A DNA stretch of 64,000 bases, taken from the NCBI RefSeq assembly GCF_022664395.1, contig NZ_JAKRET010000014.1, positions 47,449 through 111,448 of the forward strand, in the 5' to 3' direction. The position numbers and the translations under genes were made by a program. This DNA is from Sphingomonas lacusdianchii (GTDB lineage: Bacteria > Pseudomonadota > Alphaproteobacteria > Sphingomonadales > Sphingomonadaceae). This document shows, in pieces, positions 51,993 to 60,711 of this stretch (within the stretch, counting starts at the first letter, position 1; every line of letters starts with the position of its first letter). Under the pieces are notes generated by a model, which was not told the DNA's origin, ran no database searches, and saw only the letters and a list, made by a program, of their open reading frames with translations.

Positions 51993-52886
51993 TTGTTGAG
52001 AAACCTCTGGTTGAGACGGCAATGGTCGCGTGAAGCGGTGATCGGGCTGTCGCTGGCCGGCGCCTATCTGCTCTTCACCGCCGTCTTCTGGGCCTATCCC
52101 TTCTACTGGCTGGCCAAGCTGTCGGTGACGCAGTGGCGCTTCTTCGACGAACCGGTATTCACGGGGACACGCAACCTGTTGCTGAGCGTGCAGGACCCGC
52201 AATTCCTGCAGGCGCTGTGGAATGTCGTGCGCTTCCTTGGGCTTTATCTGCCGATCGCGTTCGGGGGCGCGCTGATCGTCGCGTTCGGGTTGCAGCATGT
52301 CGGGCGGGGCAAGGCGTTCGTGGCGCTGTGCTTCCTGTTGTCGAACGTGTCGTCGGGCGTCGCGCTGTCGCTGGTGTTCGCCAAGATATTCAGCTCGACC
52401 GGTCCGCTCAACACGATGCTGTTCGCATGGACGGGCGTGCGGGTGCCGTGGACCAACGATCCGACGCTGGCGATGCTGGCGATCGCGTTGGTCGTGGCGT
52501 GGAAGTTCGTCGGCTATTATGGCCTCATCCTCTATTCGGGGCTGCTGGCGATCCCGAAGGAGATCCAGGATGCGGCGCGGCTCGACCATGCAGGCCCCTG
52601 GACGCGGCTAACGCGGATCACGCTGCCGATGATGAACCCGCAGCTGATGATGGTGCTGACCTTTGCGATCCTCGTGTCGTTCGGGCTGTTCACCGAACCG
52701 TTCATCATCACCGGGGGCGGCCCCAGCGACAGCACGGCGACGCCGCAGATGATGATCTACGAAACCGCGTTCCGCCGCCTGCAACCCAGCCATGCGGCGA
52801 TGATGAGCATCCTCGTCGCGCTGGTGACCTATGCGCTGGTGCAACTCGCCCGGCGGCTGTTCGAACGGAAGGTAGTGCTGGCATGA
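51993..52886 (+). CDS. Sugar ABC transporter permease (MalF-like)
   Basis: 297-residue permease with six helices and the EAA loop AIPKEIQDAARLDHAGPWTRL (about 190-208). Only a TTG start at 51993 fits, preceded by ACGAGG; it starts right after the REP pair. An ATG overlapping the binding-protein stop (51835) opens a different frame, MRTRDPLSREA, that could be the remnant of the original N-terminus. Overlaps the next permease by ATGA. Confidence 0.85.
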   Translation: MLRNLWLRRQWSREAVIGLSLAGAYLLFTAVFWAYPFYWLAKLSVTQWRFFDEPVFTGTRNLLLSVQDPQFLQALWNVVRFLGLYLPIAFGGALIVAFGLQHVGRGKAFVALCFLLSNVSSGVALSLVFAKIFSSTGPLNTMLFAWTGVRVPWTNDPTLAMLAIALVVAWKFVGYYGLILYSGLLAIPKEIQDAARLDHAGPWTRLTRITLPMMNPQLMMVLTFAILVSFGLFTEPFIITGGGPSDSTATPQMMIYETAFRRLQPSHAAMMSILVALVTYALVQLARRLFERKVVLA

Positions 52887-53731
52887 CACGCATCCGGGCG
52901 GTCCTCGGCAAACGCAGCATCGGCGGATGGGCGGCGACGATCGCCATCTATGCGCTGGCGCTGACATGGCTCTATCCGTTCGCTTGGATGGTGGCCGCGT
53001 CGCTCAAGCCCGCCGCGCAGATCTACAATACCGGGCTGTTCGAGGGCGATTTCACGCTCGACAATTTCGCCTTCCTGTTCGCGACCGCCGACAAGCTGGA
53101 CCGGCCGTTCCTTGGCGCGCTGGGCGTATCGACGGTGGTGACGCTGACCGTCACCGCATCGGTGCTGCTGACCTCGGCGTTCATCGCCTTTGCGCTCGCG
53201 CGGATGCGGTTTCCGGGGCGGAAGCTGTTCGGCGATTTCCTGCTGCTGCAGATGGTCATTCCGACCAGCATGTTCATCCTGCCGCTGTTCGTGCTGGTCC
53301 AGCAAATGGGGCTGCTCAACACGCTCGGCGCGCTGATCCTGCCGTCGATGATGTCGGGCTGGGGCATCTACATGATGTCGCAGTCGTTCCGGACGATGCC
53401 CGAGGAATATTTCGACGCGGCGCGGCTCGACCGGGCCAGCCTGTGGCAGACGGTGACGAAGATCGTCCTGCCGCTGAACAAGTCGATCATCGCCATCGTC
53501 GCGCTGTTCACCTTCACCGGCACGTGGGACAATTTCCTGTGGCCGCTGATCGTGATTTCGGACACCGACCGGATGCCGTTGTCGGTGCTGCTGGCGACGT
53601 TCAGCAAGCAATATGGCGGCTATGCCGGGCCGGTGATGGCGGGCGCGGTGTTGCAGACGCTGCCGCTGGTGCTGCTGTTCCTGCTGTTCCGGCGCCATTT
53701 CCTGCAGGGCATGTCGCTGTCGCTCAAATGA
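52883..53731 (+). CDS. Sugar ABC transporter permease (MalG-like)
   Basis: 282-residue permease with six helices and EAA loop MPEEYFDAARLDRASLWQTV (about 174-193). N-terminal TM and the periplasmic loop ending in the family-typical NFAFLFATADKLDRPFLGAL. Partner of the preceding permease; both depend on an ATPase encoded elsewhere, most likely at 47034-48104. Followed 12 bases later by the GH130 gene. Confidence 0.92.
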   Translation: MTRIRAVLGKRSIGGWAATIAIYALALTWLYPFAWMVAASLKPAAQIYNTGLFEGDFTLDNFAFLFATADKLDRPFLGALGVSTVVTLTVTASVLLTSAFIAFALARMRFPGRKLFGDFLLLQMVIPTSMFILPLFVLVQQMGLLNTLGALILPSMMSGWGIYMMSQSFRTMPEEYFDAARLDRASLWQTVTKIVLPLNKSIIAIVALFTFTGTWDNFLWPLIVISDTDRMPLSVLLATFSKQYGGYAGPVMAGAVLQTLPLVLLFLLFRRHFLQGMSLSLK

Positions 53732-53743
53732 GAAGGGTTTCCG

Positions 53744-54802
53744 ATGTTGCAGCGTGACCCACGCAACCCCGTCGTCGCGCCCGAAATGGTCCGGCCGAGC
53801 CGTCCGGAATGGCAGGTCGACGGCAGTTTCAATGCGGGCGTCACCCGGTTCGGCGAGGAGACGATCCTGCTGGTGCGGATCGCCGAGAGTGTGGCGGACG
53901 TCGGCGAAGGCGAGGTGCGCGTGCCGTTGCTGGAGGAGGTCGCGGGCGAGTGGCGATGTACCACCCGGCGTTTCCGGCGGGACGATCCGGCATGGGATTT
54001 TTCCGACCCGCGCATGGTGCGATCGCGCGCCGATCCGCGCCATGTGTTCCTGACCTCGCTGTCGCACCTTCGCCTCGCACGCAGTCGTGACGGGGTGACC
54101 TTCGTGGTCGATGATGCGCCGTTCCTGTTCCCGGCGAACCGCAACGAACGCTTCGGGTGCGAGGATGCGCGGATCACGGCGATCGAGGGGCGGTGGTACA
54201 TCAACTATACCGCCGTCAGCGACCTCGGCATCGCGACCGCGCTGGCGGTGACCGACGATTTCGTGACCGTCGAGCGGCTCGGCATCATCCATGCGCCCGA
54301 CAATCGCGACGTGTGCCTGTTTCCGCGCAAGGTCGGCGGCCATTACTGGTGCCTGCACCGGCCCGCGCCGTTGCATCTCGGCACGCCCGAAATCTGGATC
54401 GCCAAGTCGCCGGACCTGCTGCACTGGGGCGATCATCGCCATCTGGCGGGGCGGACCAGCGCGGCGTGGGACGCAATGAAGATCGGCGGCGGCGCACAGA
54501 TGATCGAGACGACACGCGGATGGCTGCAACTTTATCACGGGGTCGATGCCGATCAGCGCTACAGTCTGGGCGCGCTGCTGCTCGATCTTGACGATCCGCG
54601 CATCGTGCGGGCGCGGTTGTCGCGCGCGCTGGCGGTACCGGACGAAGCCTATGAACGCAGAGGCTTTTTCGACAATGTGCTGTTCAGTTGCGGGGCGCTG
54701 GTCGAGGGGGACGAACTGCGCGTCTATTATGGCGCGGCTGACCGGGTGATGGCGCTGGGGACGGTATCGCTTGCCGCATTGTGGCAGGCGATGGGGGTTT
54801 GA
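53744..54802 (+). CDS. GH130 family phosphorylase/hydrolase (beta-mannoside)
   Basis: 352-residue five-bladed propeller of GH130, which comprises mostly phosphorylases of beta-mannosides (mannosylglucose, mannobiose, mannosyl-GlcNAc) plus a few hydrolases. Markers: NPVVAPEMVRPSR, RNERFGCEDARITAIEGRWY with the catalytic Asp (D141), FPRKVGGHYWCLHRP and DRVMALGTVSLAAL. No signal peptide, so it acts in the cytosol after ABC uptake and would give mannose 1-phosphate. Ribosome site AGAAGGG. The precise linkage cannot be read. Confidence 0.88.
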   Translation: MLQRDPRNPVVAPEMVRPSRPEWQVDGSFNAGVTRFGEETILLVRIAESVADVGEGEVRVPLLEEVAGEWRCTTRRFRRDDPAWDFSDPRMVRSRADPRHVFLTSLSHLRLARSRDGVTFVVDDAPFLFPANRNERFGCEDARITAIEGRWYINYTAVSDLGIATALAVTDDFVTVERLGIIHAPDNRDVCLFPRKVGGHYWCLHRPAPLHLGTPEIWIAKSPDLLHWGDHRHLAGRTSAAWDAMKIGGGAQMIETTRGWLQLYHGVDADQRYSLGALLLDLDDPRIVRARLSRALAVPDEAYERRGFFDNVLFSCGALVEGDELRVYYGAADRVMALGTVSLAALWQAMGV

Positions 54803-54816
54803 TTTCGGGCCCGACC

Positions 54817-54899
54817 GTACTCCCGCGCAGGCGGGAGTCCAGGGCCAAGCAACGCAGCGTCCCGTTTGGGACCCTGGCCCCCCGCCTCCGCGGGGGTAC
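54817..54899. repeat. Inverted REP pair
   Basis: GTACTCCCGCGCAGGCGGGA...GTCCAGGGCC and the inverted GGACCCTGGCCCCCCGCC...GGGGGTAC, separated by about 25 bases, between the GH130 and DUF1861 genes. Same class as at 551. Confidence 0.75.
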
Positions 54900-54923
54900 G
54901 GATACAGGTACAGGATTCGTTCG

Positions 54924-55916
54924 ATGCACCACGACCACATCCCCCGCGTAAAAACCCGCCATGCCGCCTTCGCCGCCGATCCGCCGCAGGCGCGGACCGG
55001 CAGGCTGACCTTCACCGGGGTCGACGGGCTGGACGTCTACAACATCTCCGCACCGTTCCGCGTCGGCGGACGCACCGTCATCGCCGGGCGGGTCGAGGCG
55101 CGCGACAGCGAACATGCGACCGCGGTCTTCTTCGAGGAAGCGGGCGGCGTCTGGCATCCAGTCGACGGCGCGCCGCGCTTTGCGTTGCAGGACCCGTTCG
55201 TCACCTTCATCGGCGGCGAGCTGGTGTTCGGCGGTGTCGAGGTCCGCTTCGGCGCGGGCGAGCCCGAATGGTGGACGGTCTTCTATCGGGGTGGCGATCT
55301 GTTCGACCTCAAACCCTTCTTCGCAGGGCCGCTGGGGATGAAGGATATCCGGCTGTGCGAACTGGCCGATGGACGGGTCGCGGCGTTCACCCGGCCGCGC
55401 GGAGCCAAGGGTGGGCGCGGGACGATCGGCTATACCGAAGTGCCCTCGCTCGACGCGCTGTCGGTGGAGGCGATCGATGCCGCGCCGATGCTGGAGGGCA
55501 TGTTCCATCCGCTCGACTGGGGCGGGGTGAACGAGGCGCATCTGCTGGCCGATGGCGAAATCGGGCTGATCGCGCACATCGCCTATTTCGAGGACGATAC
55601 CATGTACAGCGCGCGGCATTATTATGCGGTCGCGTTCACCTTCGATCCGGCGAGCCGGGCATGGCGCGACCTGAAAATTCTGGCCGGGCGCGATCAGTTC
55701 GGGCCGGGCGAGGCCAAGCGGCCCGATCTGGTCGATGTCGTGTTTTCGTCGGGGATCGAGCGGATCGGTGACGTCACGCGCCTCTATGCCGGCACGTCGG
55801 ATGCCGAGGCGCATTGGGTCGAGATCGCCTATCCGTTCGACGTGCCGCTGGCGGGGGAAGGTGCGCCTGCCGATGTATCGCAATTGATCGCCGCGCCACA
55901 GCGGTTACAGGCATGA
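54924..55916 (+). CDS. DUF1861 family five-bladed propeller protein
   Basis: 330-residue cytosolic protein of DUF1861, a family related in fold to GH130 and often beside it. Conserved-looking parts: GLDVYNISAPFRVGGRTVIAGRVEARDSE (about 33-60), LGMKDIRLCELADGRVAAFTRPRG, WGGVNEAHLLADGEIGLIAHIA and YAVAFTFDPASRAWRDLKIL. Probably processes or binds a mannoside or its phosphate; activity not established by sequence. Start ATG at 54924 follows CAGGAT. Its stop overlaps the aldo/keto reductase start (ATGA). Confidence 0.75.
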   Translation: MHHDHIPRVKTRHAAFAADPPQARTGRLTFTGVDGLDVYNISAPFRVGGRTVIAGRVEARDSEHATAVFFEEAGGVWHPVDGAPRFALQDPFVTFIGGELVFGGVEVRFGAGEPEWWTVFYRGGDLFDLKPFFAGPLGMKDIRLCELADGRVAAFTRPRGAKGGRGTIGYTEVPSLDALSVEAIDAAPMLEGMFHPLDWGGVNEAHLLADGEIGLIAHIAYFEDDTMYSARHYYAVAFTFDPASRAWRDLKILAGRDQFGPGEAKRPDLVDVVFSSGIERIGDVTRLYAGTSDAEAHWVEIAYPFDVPLAGEGAPADVSQLIAAPQRLQA

Positions 55917-56806
55917 CCATGTTGCGCATCGATCCTACCCCCCGCCCGCTCGGCAAGAGCGATATCGTCGTTTCCCCAATGGCTTGGGGCATGTGGCGCT
56001 TTACCGGCGAGGTCGCGGCGGCGCGGGCGCTGGTCGAGGCGGCACTGGAAACCGACATCACCCTGTTCGATACCGCCGATATCTATGGCGCCGACACGCC
56101 CGGCGGGTTCGGATCGGCCGAGGCGCTGTTCGGGCAGGTGCTGGCAGAGGCACCCTATCTGCGCGAGCGGATGGTGATCGCGACCAAGGGCGGCATCCGG
56201 CCGGGCATCCCCTATCGATCGGACCGGGCGTACCTGACCGACGCCGTCGATGCGTCGCTGTCGCGGATGGGGATCGAGCGGATTGACCTGTACCAGATCC
56301 ATCGCCGCGATTTCCTGACCCACCCGCAGGAGGTGGCGCGCAGCCTGACCGCGATGGTGGAGGCGGGCAAGGTGCGCGGGATCGGCGTGTCGAACCACAG
56401 CCCGGCCGAGGTCGATGCGTTGCAGGCGTTCCTGAACCTGCCAATCCTGTCGACCCAGCCCGAATTCTCGCCGTTGCGCAGCGCGCCGCTGTTCGACGGG
56501 ACGCTCGATCAGGCGATGGCGCGCGACATGGCGGTGCTTGCTTGGTCGCCGCTCGGTGGTGGGCGGTTGAGCGATGGTTCGCATCCGGCGGGTGCGCTGC
56601 TGGCCGAACAGGGCGCGCGCTTCGGGGTCGATGCCGCGACGGCCGCGCTATCCTGGGCGATGGTGCACCCGGCGCGGATCATTCCGATCATCGGGTCGCA
56701 GAACCCCGATCGCATCCGCGCGGCGGCGGGCGCGCTGCGCGTCGAATGGACACCGACGGAATGGTATGCGGTGTTGCAGGCCGGGATGGGGGCTGGCCTG
56801 CCGTGA
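55913..56806 (+). CDS. Aldo/keto reductase
   Basis: 297-residue NADPH-dependent oxidoreductase with a TIM barrel. Tetrad Asp53, Tyr58, Lys92 and His130 in FDTADIYG, ATKGG and YQIHRRD. The C-terminal cofactor loop IIPIIGSQNPDRIRAA is complete. Resembles the oxidoreductase YdhF-like subgroup. Last gene of the sugar operon, coupled to DUF1861 by ATGA, so a role in modifying the released sugar is plausible. Confidence 0.9.
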   Translation: MTMLRIDPTPRPLGKSDIVVSPMAWGMWRFTGEVAAARALVEAALETDITLFDTADIYGADTPGGFGSAEALFGQVLAEAPYLRERMVIATKGGIRPGIPYRSDRAYLTDAVDASLSRMGIERIDLYQIHRRDFLTHPQEVARSLTAMVEAGKVRGIGVSNHSPAEVDALQAFLNLPILSTQPEFSPLRSAPLFDGTLDQAMARDMAVLAWSPLGGGRLSDGSHPAGALLAEQGARFGVDAATAALSWAMVHPARIIPIIGSQNPDRIRAAAGALRVEWTPTEWYAVLQAGMGAGLP

Positions 56807-56881
56807 TGACAGCTTGTTGTCGGACGACCCGACCATCTGTATATTGATCGCGTGTCTGTAGCATTGCGAGGCGGCAGGACA

Positions 56882-57130
56882 ATGAACGCGCATAATGGCC
56901 GATTGGTGAGCGGGGGGCGGTTGCAGCTGCCGTCCGACGTCCGTCGCGAGCTGGGTCTGGCCGATGGCGATCAGGTCGTGATGCGCGTCGTCGACGGTGA
57001 ACTGCACATCCGCCCGCGGCGCGACGTGCTGAAGCGGATACAGGCGATGCTCAAACCCTATGCGCTGGGCGACGCGCCGGTCGTCGACGAACTGATCGCC
57101 GAACGCCGCGCCGAAGCCGAGCGTGGCTGA
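56882..57130 (+). CDS. AbrB/SpoVT-type antitoxin
   Basis: 82-residue swapped-hairpin DNA-binding protein: GRLVSGGRLQLPSDVRRELGLADGDQVVMRVVDGELHIRP. The C-terminal tail (LIAERRAEAERG) would wrap the toxin. Overlaps the PIN toxin gene by 8 bases. It should neutralise the toxin and repress the pair. Ribosome site AGGACA very close to the ATG. Confidence 0.88.
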   Translation: MNAHNGRLVSGGRLQLPSDVRRELGLADGDQVVMRVVDGELHIRPRRDVLKRIQAMLKPYALGDAPVVDELIAERRAEAERG

Positions 57131-57518
57131 GCCGGTCACCGTCCTCGACGCATCGGCATTGCTGGCGGCGTTCTTCGACGAACCGGGTGCCGAGGTCGTC
57201 GCCGAACGGATGAACGGCGCGCTGATGAGTGCGGTGAACCTGTCCGAGGTCGTCGCCAAGCTGACCGACCGGGGGGCTGCACGCGAGCAGATCATGGAGA
57301 TCCTGGCGCAACTCGATATCGAGATCGTGCCGCATGACGGCGTGCAGGCGATGACCGCCGGATTGCTGCGCCGGGAAACGCGGTCGTCGGGACTGTCGCT
57401 GGGCGATCGCGCCTGTCTGGCGCTGGCGATCGAGCGCAAGGCGGTAGCGCTGACCGGGGATCGGGCATGGTTGGCGCTGGCCGAACCGCTGAAGGTCGAG
57501 GTCGTGGCGATCCGCTAA
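57123..57518 (+). CDS. PIN-domain toxin (VapC-like)
   Basis: 131-residue ribonuclease with a PIN domain: acidic residues Asp9 (VLDASALLA), Glu42 (NLSEVVAK) and Asp95 (SLGDRACLALA), then GDRAWLAL near the end. GTG start within the antitoxin gene, the usual coupled arrangement. On a plasmid-like replicon it would act in addiction/maintenance, or stress growth control. Confidence 0.88.
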   Translation: MAEPVTVLDASALLAAFFDEPGAEVVAERMNGALMSAVNLSEVVAKLTDRGAAREQIMEILAQLDIEIVPHDGVQAMTAGLLRRETRSSGLSLGDRACLALAIERKAVALTGDRAWLALAEPLKVEVVAIR

Positions 57519-57530
57519 CGGCGCCGGACG

Positions 57531-57563
57531 CCGAAGAAATCCCCCGCCCGGGATGGGCGGGGG
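57531..57563 (-). terminator. Intrinsic terminator after the TonB receptor
   Basis: On the minus strand CCCCCGCCC-ATCCC-GGGCGGGGG is followed by ATTTCTTC. Between it and the receptor stop is a run of nine G/C bases (57566-57574). Confidence 0.7.
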
Positions 57564-57578
57564 CAGGGGGGGGGGAAG

Positions 57579-60539
57579 TCAGAAGCGCACGTTGACGCCG
57601 GCGGTGACCGTGCGGCCGATGCGCGTTTCGAACAGGGTGTCCTGACGGCCGCTGTCGGTGTAGAGGACGTTGCGTTCGTCGGTCAGGTTGGTCGCCTCGA
57701 CGATCAGCTTGATATTGTTGGTGATGCCATAGGATGCCGAGGCATCGACATAGAGCGTCGGCTTGTTGCCCTGCAGGTCGCTGCCGGGCGATGCCGGGAT
57801 GCCGCGGATGAACCGGTCGCGATAGTTGGCGGTGGAGCGGATGCTGAACCGGTCATCCTCATAATAGAGCGTGCCCGAGGCGGTGTTCTTCGACAGGCCG
57901 ACCAGATCGTTGGTGGTGGTGACGGTCGGCACCCCTCCGACGCTGGCGAGGATATATTCGATCTCAGACGTCACCCGCGTGTAATTGCCGAGCACACCGA
58001 AATTGCCGAGGAATCCGGGCAGGAAGTCGAGGCGGAACTGTGCGTTGACCTCGAAGCCCTTAAGCGGGCCGCCAGGGGTGTTGAACGGCTGCGACACGGT
58101 GAACAATTCGGTCGGCGACGTCTGGCTGTTTTCCAGCAGTGCGTTCGGCAGGCCCAGTTCGTTGAACGGGATCTGGCTGTTGACGTTCTGGATGTAGCTT
58201 TTGATATCCTTGTAGAAATAGGCGACCGACAGCAGCGATCCGGGTTTGAAATACCATTCGACCGCGGCGTCGAAGGTATTGGCGCGGATCGGTTCGAGGA
58301 ACGGGTTGTTGACGTTGCCGACGCGGGTCACCGGGTTCACCCCGCTGGTCGGCGTCAGGATGCCGAGTTCGGGGCGGGTCATCACCTTTGCCCCCGACAG
58401 GCGGACCAGCAGGTCGCGGACCGGCTCGACGACGATGTTGGCCGAGGGCAGCCAGTCCTGATAGCCGCGCCGCGCCTGCGCATATTGGCCGATCAGGCCG
58501 GTCGGCGAGGTCTGTCCGGCGGGCGGGGCGACGGCGATATAGCCCGAGGTGAACAGGTCGGTCTTGACGTAGCGTACCCCGACATCGCCGCGCAGGCCCA
58601 GCCCGACCATGTCGGTCAGGTCGAAATTGCCCATCAGATAGGCGCCCTTGACCTCTTCCTTCACCCGGCTGCGTCCGGCGCCGCATTCGACACCGCAATA
58701 GCGGACGGCGTCATAGCCGAAGGTCGACGCCCATTTGTCGGCATCGATCGCCGCCCATGCATTGGGCGCGCCCGATCCGAACAGGTCGCCCACGCCCTCG
58801 ATCTGGCGGGTAATGCTGGCGAGGCTGGTGCCGGCGGGCAGCGCACGTACTACCGTGTCGGCGTTGTAGGGGCGGAGGAAGGACGAGACGAAATCGCTTT
58901 CGCGATACTGGCCGCCGGCCTTGACCGTGAAGCCTTCGGCCATGGTCCAGCCCAGATTGACCTCGCCGGTCATGTTGTCGGTGGTGTTCTTGGACGGCTT
59001 GCCCTGGAAACTGAAGCCGCCGAGCACGGTGCCGTCGGACAGGCCGGGGGCGTAGGTGAAGTTCGCGGGGTCGGCGACGTCGAAGCCGAAGCCGATCGTC
59101 GGCGTGCTGCCCTTGCCCCGGAAATCGATCGAGAAATTGTCGCTGTCGATCACGTCCATGAACGTCTGCAACCGCTTGCGTCCGTCCCAGACCGACTGGT
59201 TGCGCCCGACCAGCATGGTCAGTTCGAGCGCGTCGTTGAAGCGGTGTTTGAGGTTGAAATTGGCCTGTTTGAAGGTCGAGACGAAATGATCGACCAGCCC
59301 TTCGGAACGGACGTCGACGCCGTCGAACAGGCCGTAGAGCAGCGAGCCCTTGTCGCTGAACTGGACGTCGCGCACCGACACCATCGGCTGCCCGTTATTG
59401 GCGATCGAGCGGCCGAACGAGATGCCGGCGATGTAATTGTCGCGGCGGGTGACGTCGAAACGCGAATAAAGCAGGTCGACCGAGATATCGGTATCGTCGT
59501 CGGGCTTGAACTGGACGGTGAAGGTACCGCCGATCCGTTCCTGATCCTGTTCGGAGTTGAGGTAGCGCGGCAGGCGCGGGAAGAAGGCACCGCTGCCCGG
59601 CGTGTTGGGCAGGTCGGCGCGGCGCAGGCCGAGAATGGTGTTGTAGGCAGCGGCCGATCCGGTGCGCGGGTTGTTCGTCGAACAGTCGGTCGCGGTCGCG
59701 CCCTTGGTCCCGACCGCCGGATAGATGGGCGTCACGCCGAGCGGCGAACAGAACAGGCCGTTGGTGTTGGCCGACAGGATGTCGACCGCCGAATAGCCGA
59801 CCTCGCGCAGGTGCCGCTTCTGATAGGCGACCGAAGCGAGCACGCCGAAGGTGCCGTCGGCGAACTTCTTCGACACCAGCATCGATGCGCGCGGGTCGAC
59901 GCGTTTCGACAATTCGTTCCAGATGCCCCGCGCGGTCGCGGTCAGCACGAAATCCTCGCGCGAGTCGAGTGGCTTGGGTGCGGTCAGGTCGACCGTCGCG
60001 CCGAGCGACCCTTCCTCGACATCGGCCGAGGGCGTCTTGCGCACCGACAAGGCGGAGAAGATTTCGGTCGGGAAGACGTTGAAGTCGAAGCTCCGCCCGT
60101 TGTTGCCCGCGCCGTAGATGTCGGACGATCCGGTCTGGGCGGTGCCCTCCATGCCGTTGATGCGCACACGGGTGAAGCCGGCGCCGAGCCCGCGGACCGA
60201 GATGTTGCGCCCCTCGCCACCGTCGCCGCGGGCCAGTGCCACGCCGGGCACGCGCTGCATCGATTCGGCGAGGTTCGCGTCGGGGAATTTGCCGATATCC
60301 TCGGCGACGATGCTGTCGACCGCTGCCGTCTCGCGCCGCTTCTGCCCCAGCGCGCTGTTGAGCGAGGCGCGGAAGCCGGTGACGATGATCTCGCCTTCGT
60401 CAACTTGTTGCGGCGTCGCGGTGTCGCCGCCGGTGTCGGCGGGAACGTCCTGCGCCATTGCCGGCGACAGCGTGCCGAGCATGAACGCCAGCGCGGCAAT
60501 CGATGCACCATGATAGGACGCAGCACGAAATATGACCAA
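57579..60539 (-). CDS. TonB-dependent receptor
   Basis: 986-residue outer-membrane receptor. Signal peptide ending SPAMA, TonB box EIIVTGFR (about 49-56), plug with MQRVPGVALARGDGGEGRNISVRGLG and SVRKTPSADVEEGSLGATVDL, barrel ending VTAGVNVRF. This is the oligosaccharide-type sphingomonad/caulobacter receptor, with extracellular loops carrying Cys pairs (YCGVECGAG). The only start that keeps a full signal peptide is TTG at 60539, behind AGGGAGAGGG. A strong dyad lies about 46-72 bases upstream. Ligand unknown. Confidence 0.92.
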   Translation of the reverse strand: MVIFRAASYHGASIAALAFMLGTLSPAMAQDVPADTGGDTATPQQVDEGEIIVTGFRASLNSALGQKRRETAAVDSIVAEDIGKFPDANLAESMQRVPGVALARGDGGEGRNISVRGLGAGFTRVRINGMEGTAQTGSSDIYGAGNNGRSFDFNVFPTEIFSALSVRKTPSADVEEGSLGATVDLTAPKPLDSREDFVLTATARGIWNELSKRVDPRASMLVSKKFADGTFGVLASVAYQKRHLREVGYSAVDILSANTNGLFCSPLGVTPIYPAVGTKGATATDCSTNNPRTGSAAAYNTILGLRRADLPNTPGSGAFFPRLPRYLNSEQDQERIGGTFTVQFKPDDDTDISVDLLYSRFDVTRRDNYIAGISFGRSIANNGQPMVSVRDVQFSDKGSLLYGLFDGVDVRSEGLVDHFVSTFKQANFNLKHRFNDALELTMLVGRNQSVWDGRKRLQTFMDVIDSDNFSIDFRGKGSTPTIGFGFDVADPANFTYAPGLSDGTVLGGFSFQGKPSKNTTDNMTGEVNLGWTMAEGFTVKAGGQYRESDFVSSFLRPYNADTVVRALPAGTSLASITRQIEGVGDLFGSGAPNAWAAIDADKWASTFGYDAVRYCGVECGAGRSRVKEEVKGAYLMGNFDLTDMVGLGLRGDVGVRYVKTDLFTSGYIAVAPPAGQTSPTGLIGQYAQARRGYQDWLPSANIVVEPVRDLLVRLSGAKVMTRPELGILTPTSGVNPVTRVGNVNNPFLEPIRANTFDAAVEWYFKPGSLLSVAYFYKDIKSYIQNVNSQIPFNELGLPNALLENSQTSPTELFTVSQPFNTPGGPLKGFEVNAQFRLDFLPGFLGNFGVLGNYTRVTSEIEYILASVGGVPTVTTTNDLVGLSKNTASGTLYYEDDRFSIRSTANYRDRFIRGIPASPGSDLQGNKPTLYVDASASYGITNNIKLIVEATNLTDERNVLYTDSGRQDTLFETRIGRTVTAGVNVRF

Positions 60540-60584
60540 ATGCCCTCTCCCTGTACCGGACCGCCCATCTACGCAGGCTGTTCC

Positions 60585-60611
60585 ATTATGTGATACAATG
60601 GGTCACATATT
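60585..60611. promoter_or_regulatory. Operator-like dyad TATGTGA-N9-TCACATA
   Basis: Perfect 7-bp arms at 60587-60593 and 60603-60609 (8 of 9 with flanks), in an AT-rich patch before the receptor at 57579. The arms contain TGTGA/TCACA but the spacer of 9 is longer than in a CRP site (6), so a different dimeric regulator is more likely. Confidence 0.5.
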
Positions 60612-60674
60612 AGATGGAGTCGGGAAGGATGTCATTTGTATTCTGTGAAACCAGCCAAAGGGATGCCCGGGCCG

Positions 60675-60703
60675 AAAAAAGGCCCCGATCGCTCGGGGCC
60701 TTT
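60675..60703 (-). terminator. Intrinsic terminator after the second TonB receptor
   Basis: Reading the minus strand, GGCCCCGA-GCGA-TCGGGGCC is followed by TTTTTT, 9 bases after the stop of the receptor gene at 60712. Confidence 0.9.
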
Positions 60704-60711
60704 CCGGGTCG

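Noticed and set aside
58485..60593. 702-residue plus-strand frame over a TonB receptor
   Set aside because: Shadow; no domain content, opposite a clear receptor gene.
60585..60611. CRP binding site
   Set aside because: The TGTGA/TCACA arms are present but the spacer is 9 bases, not 6.
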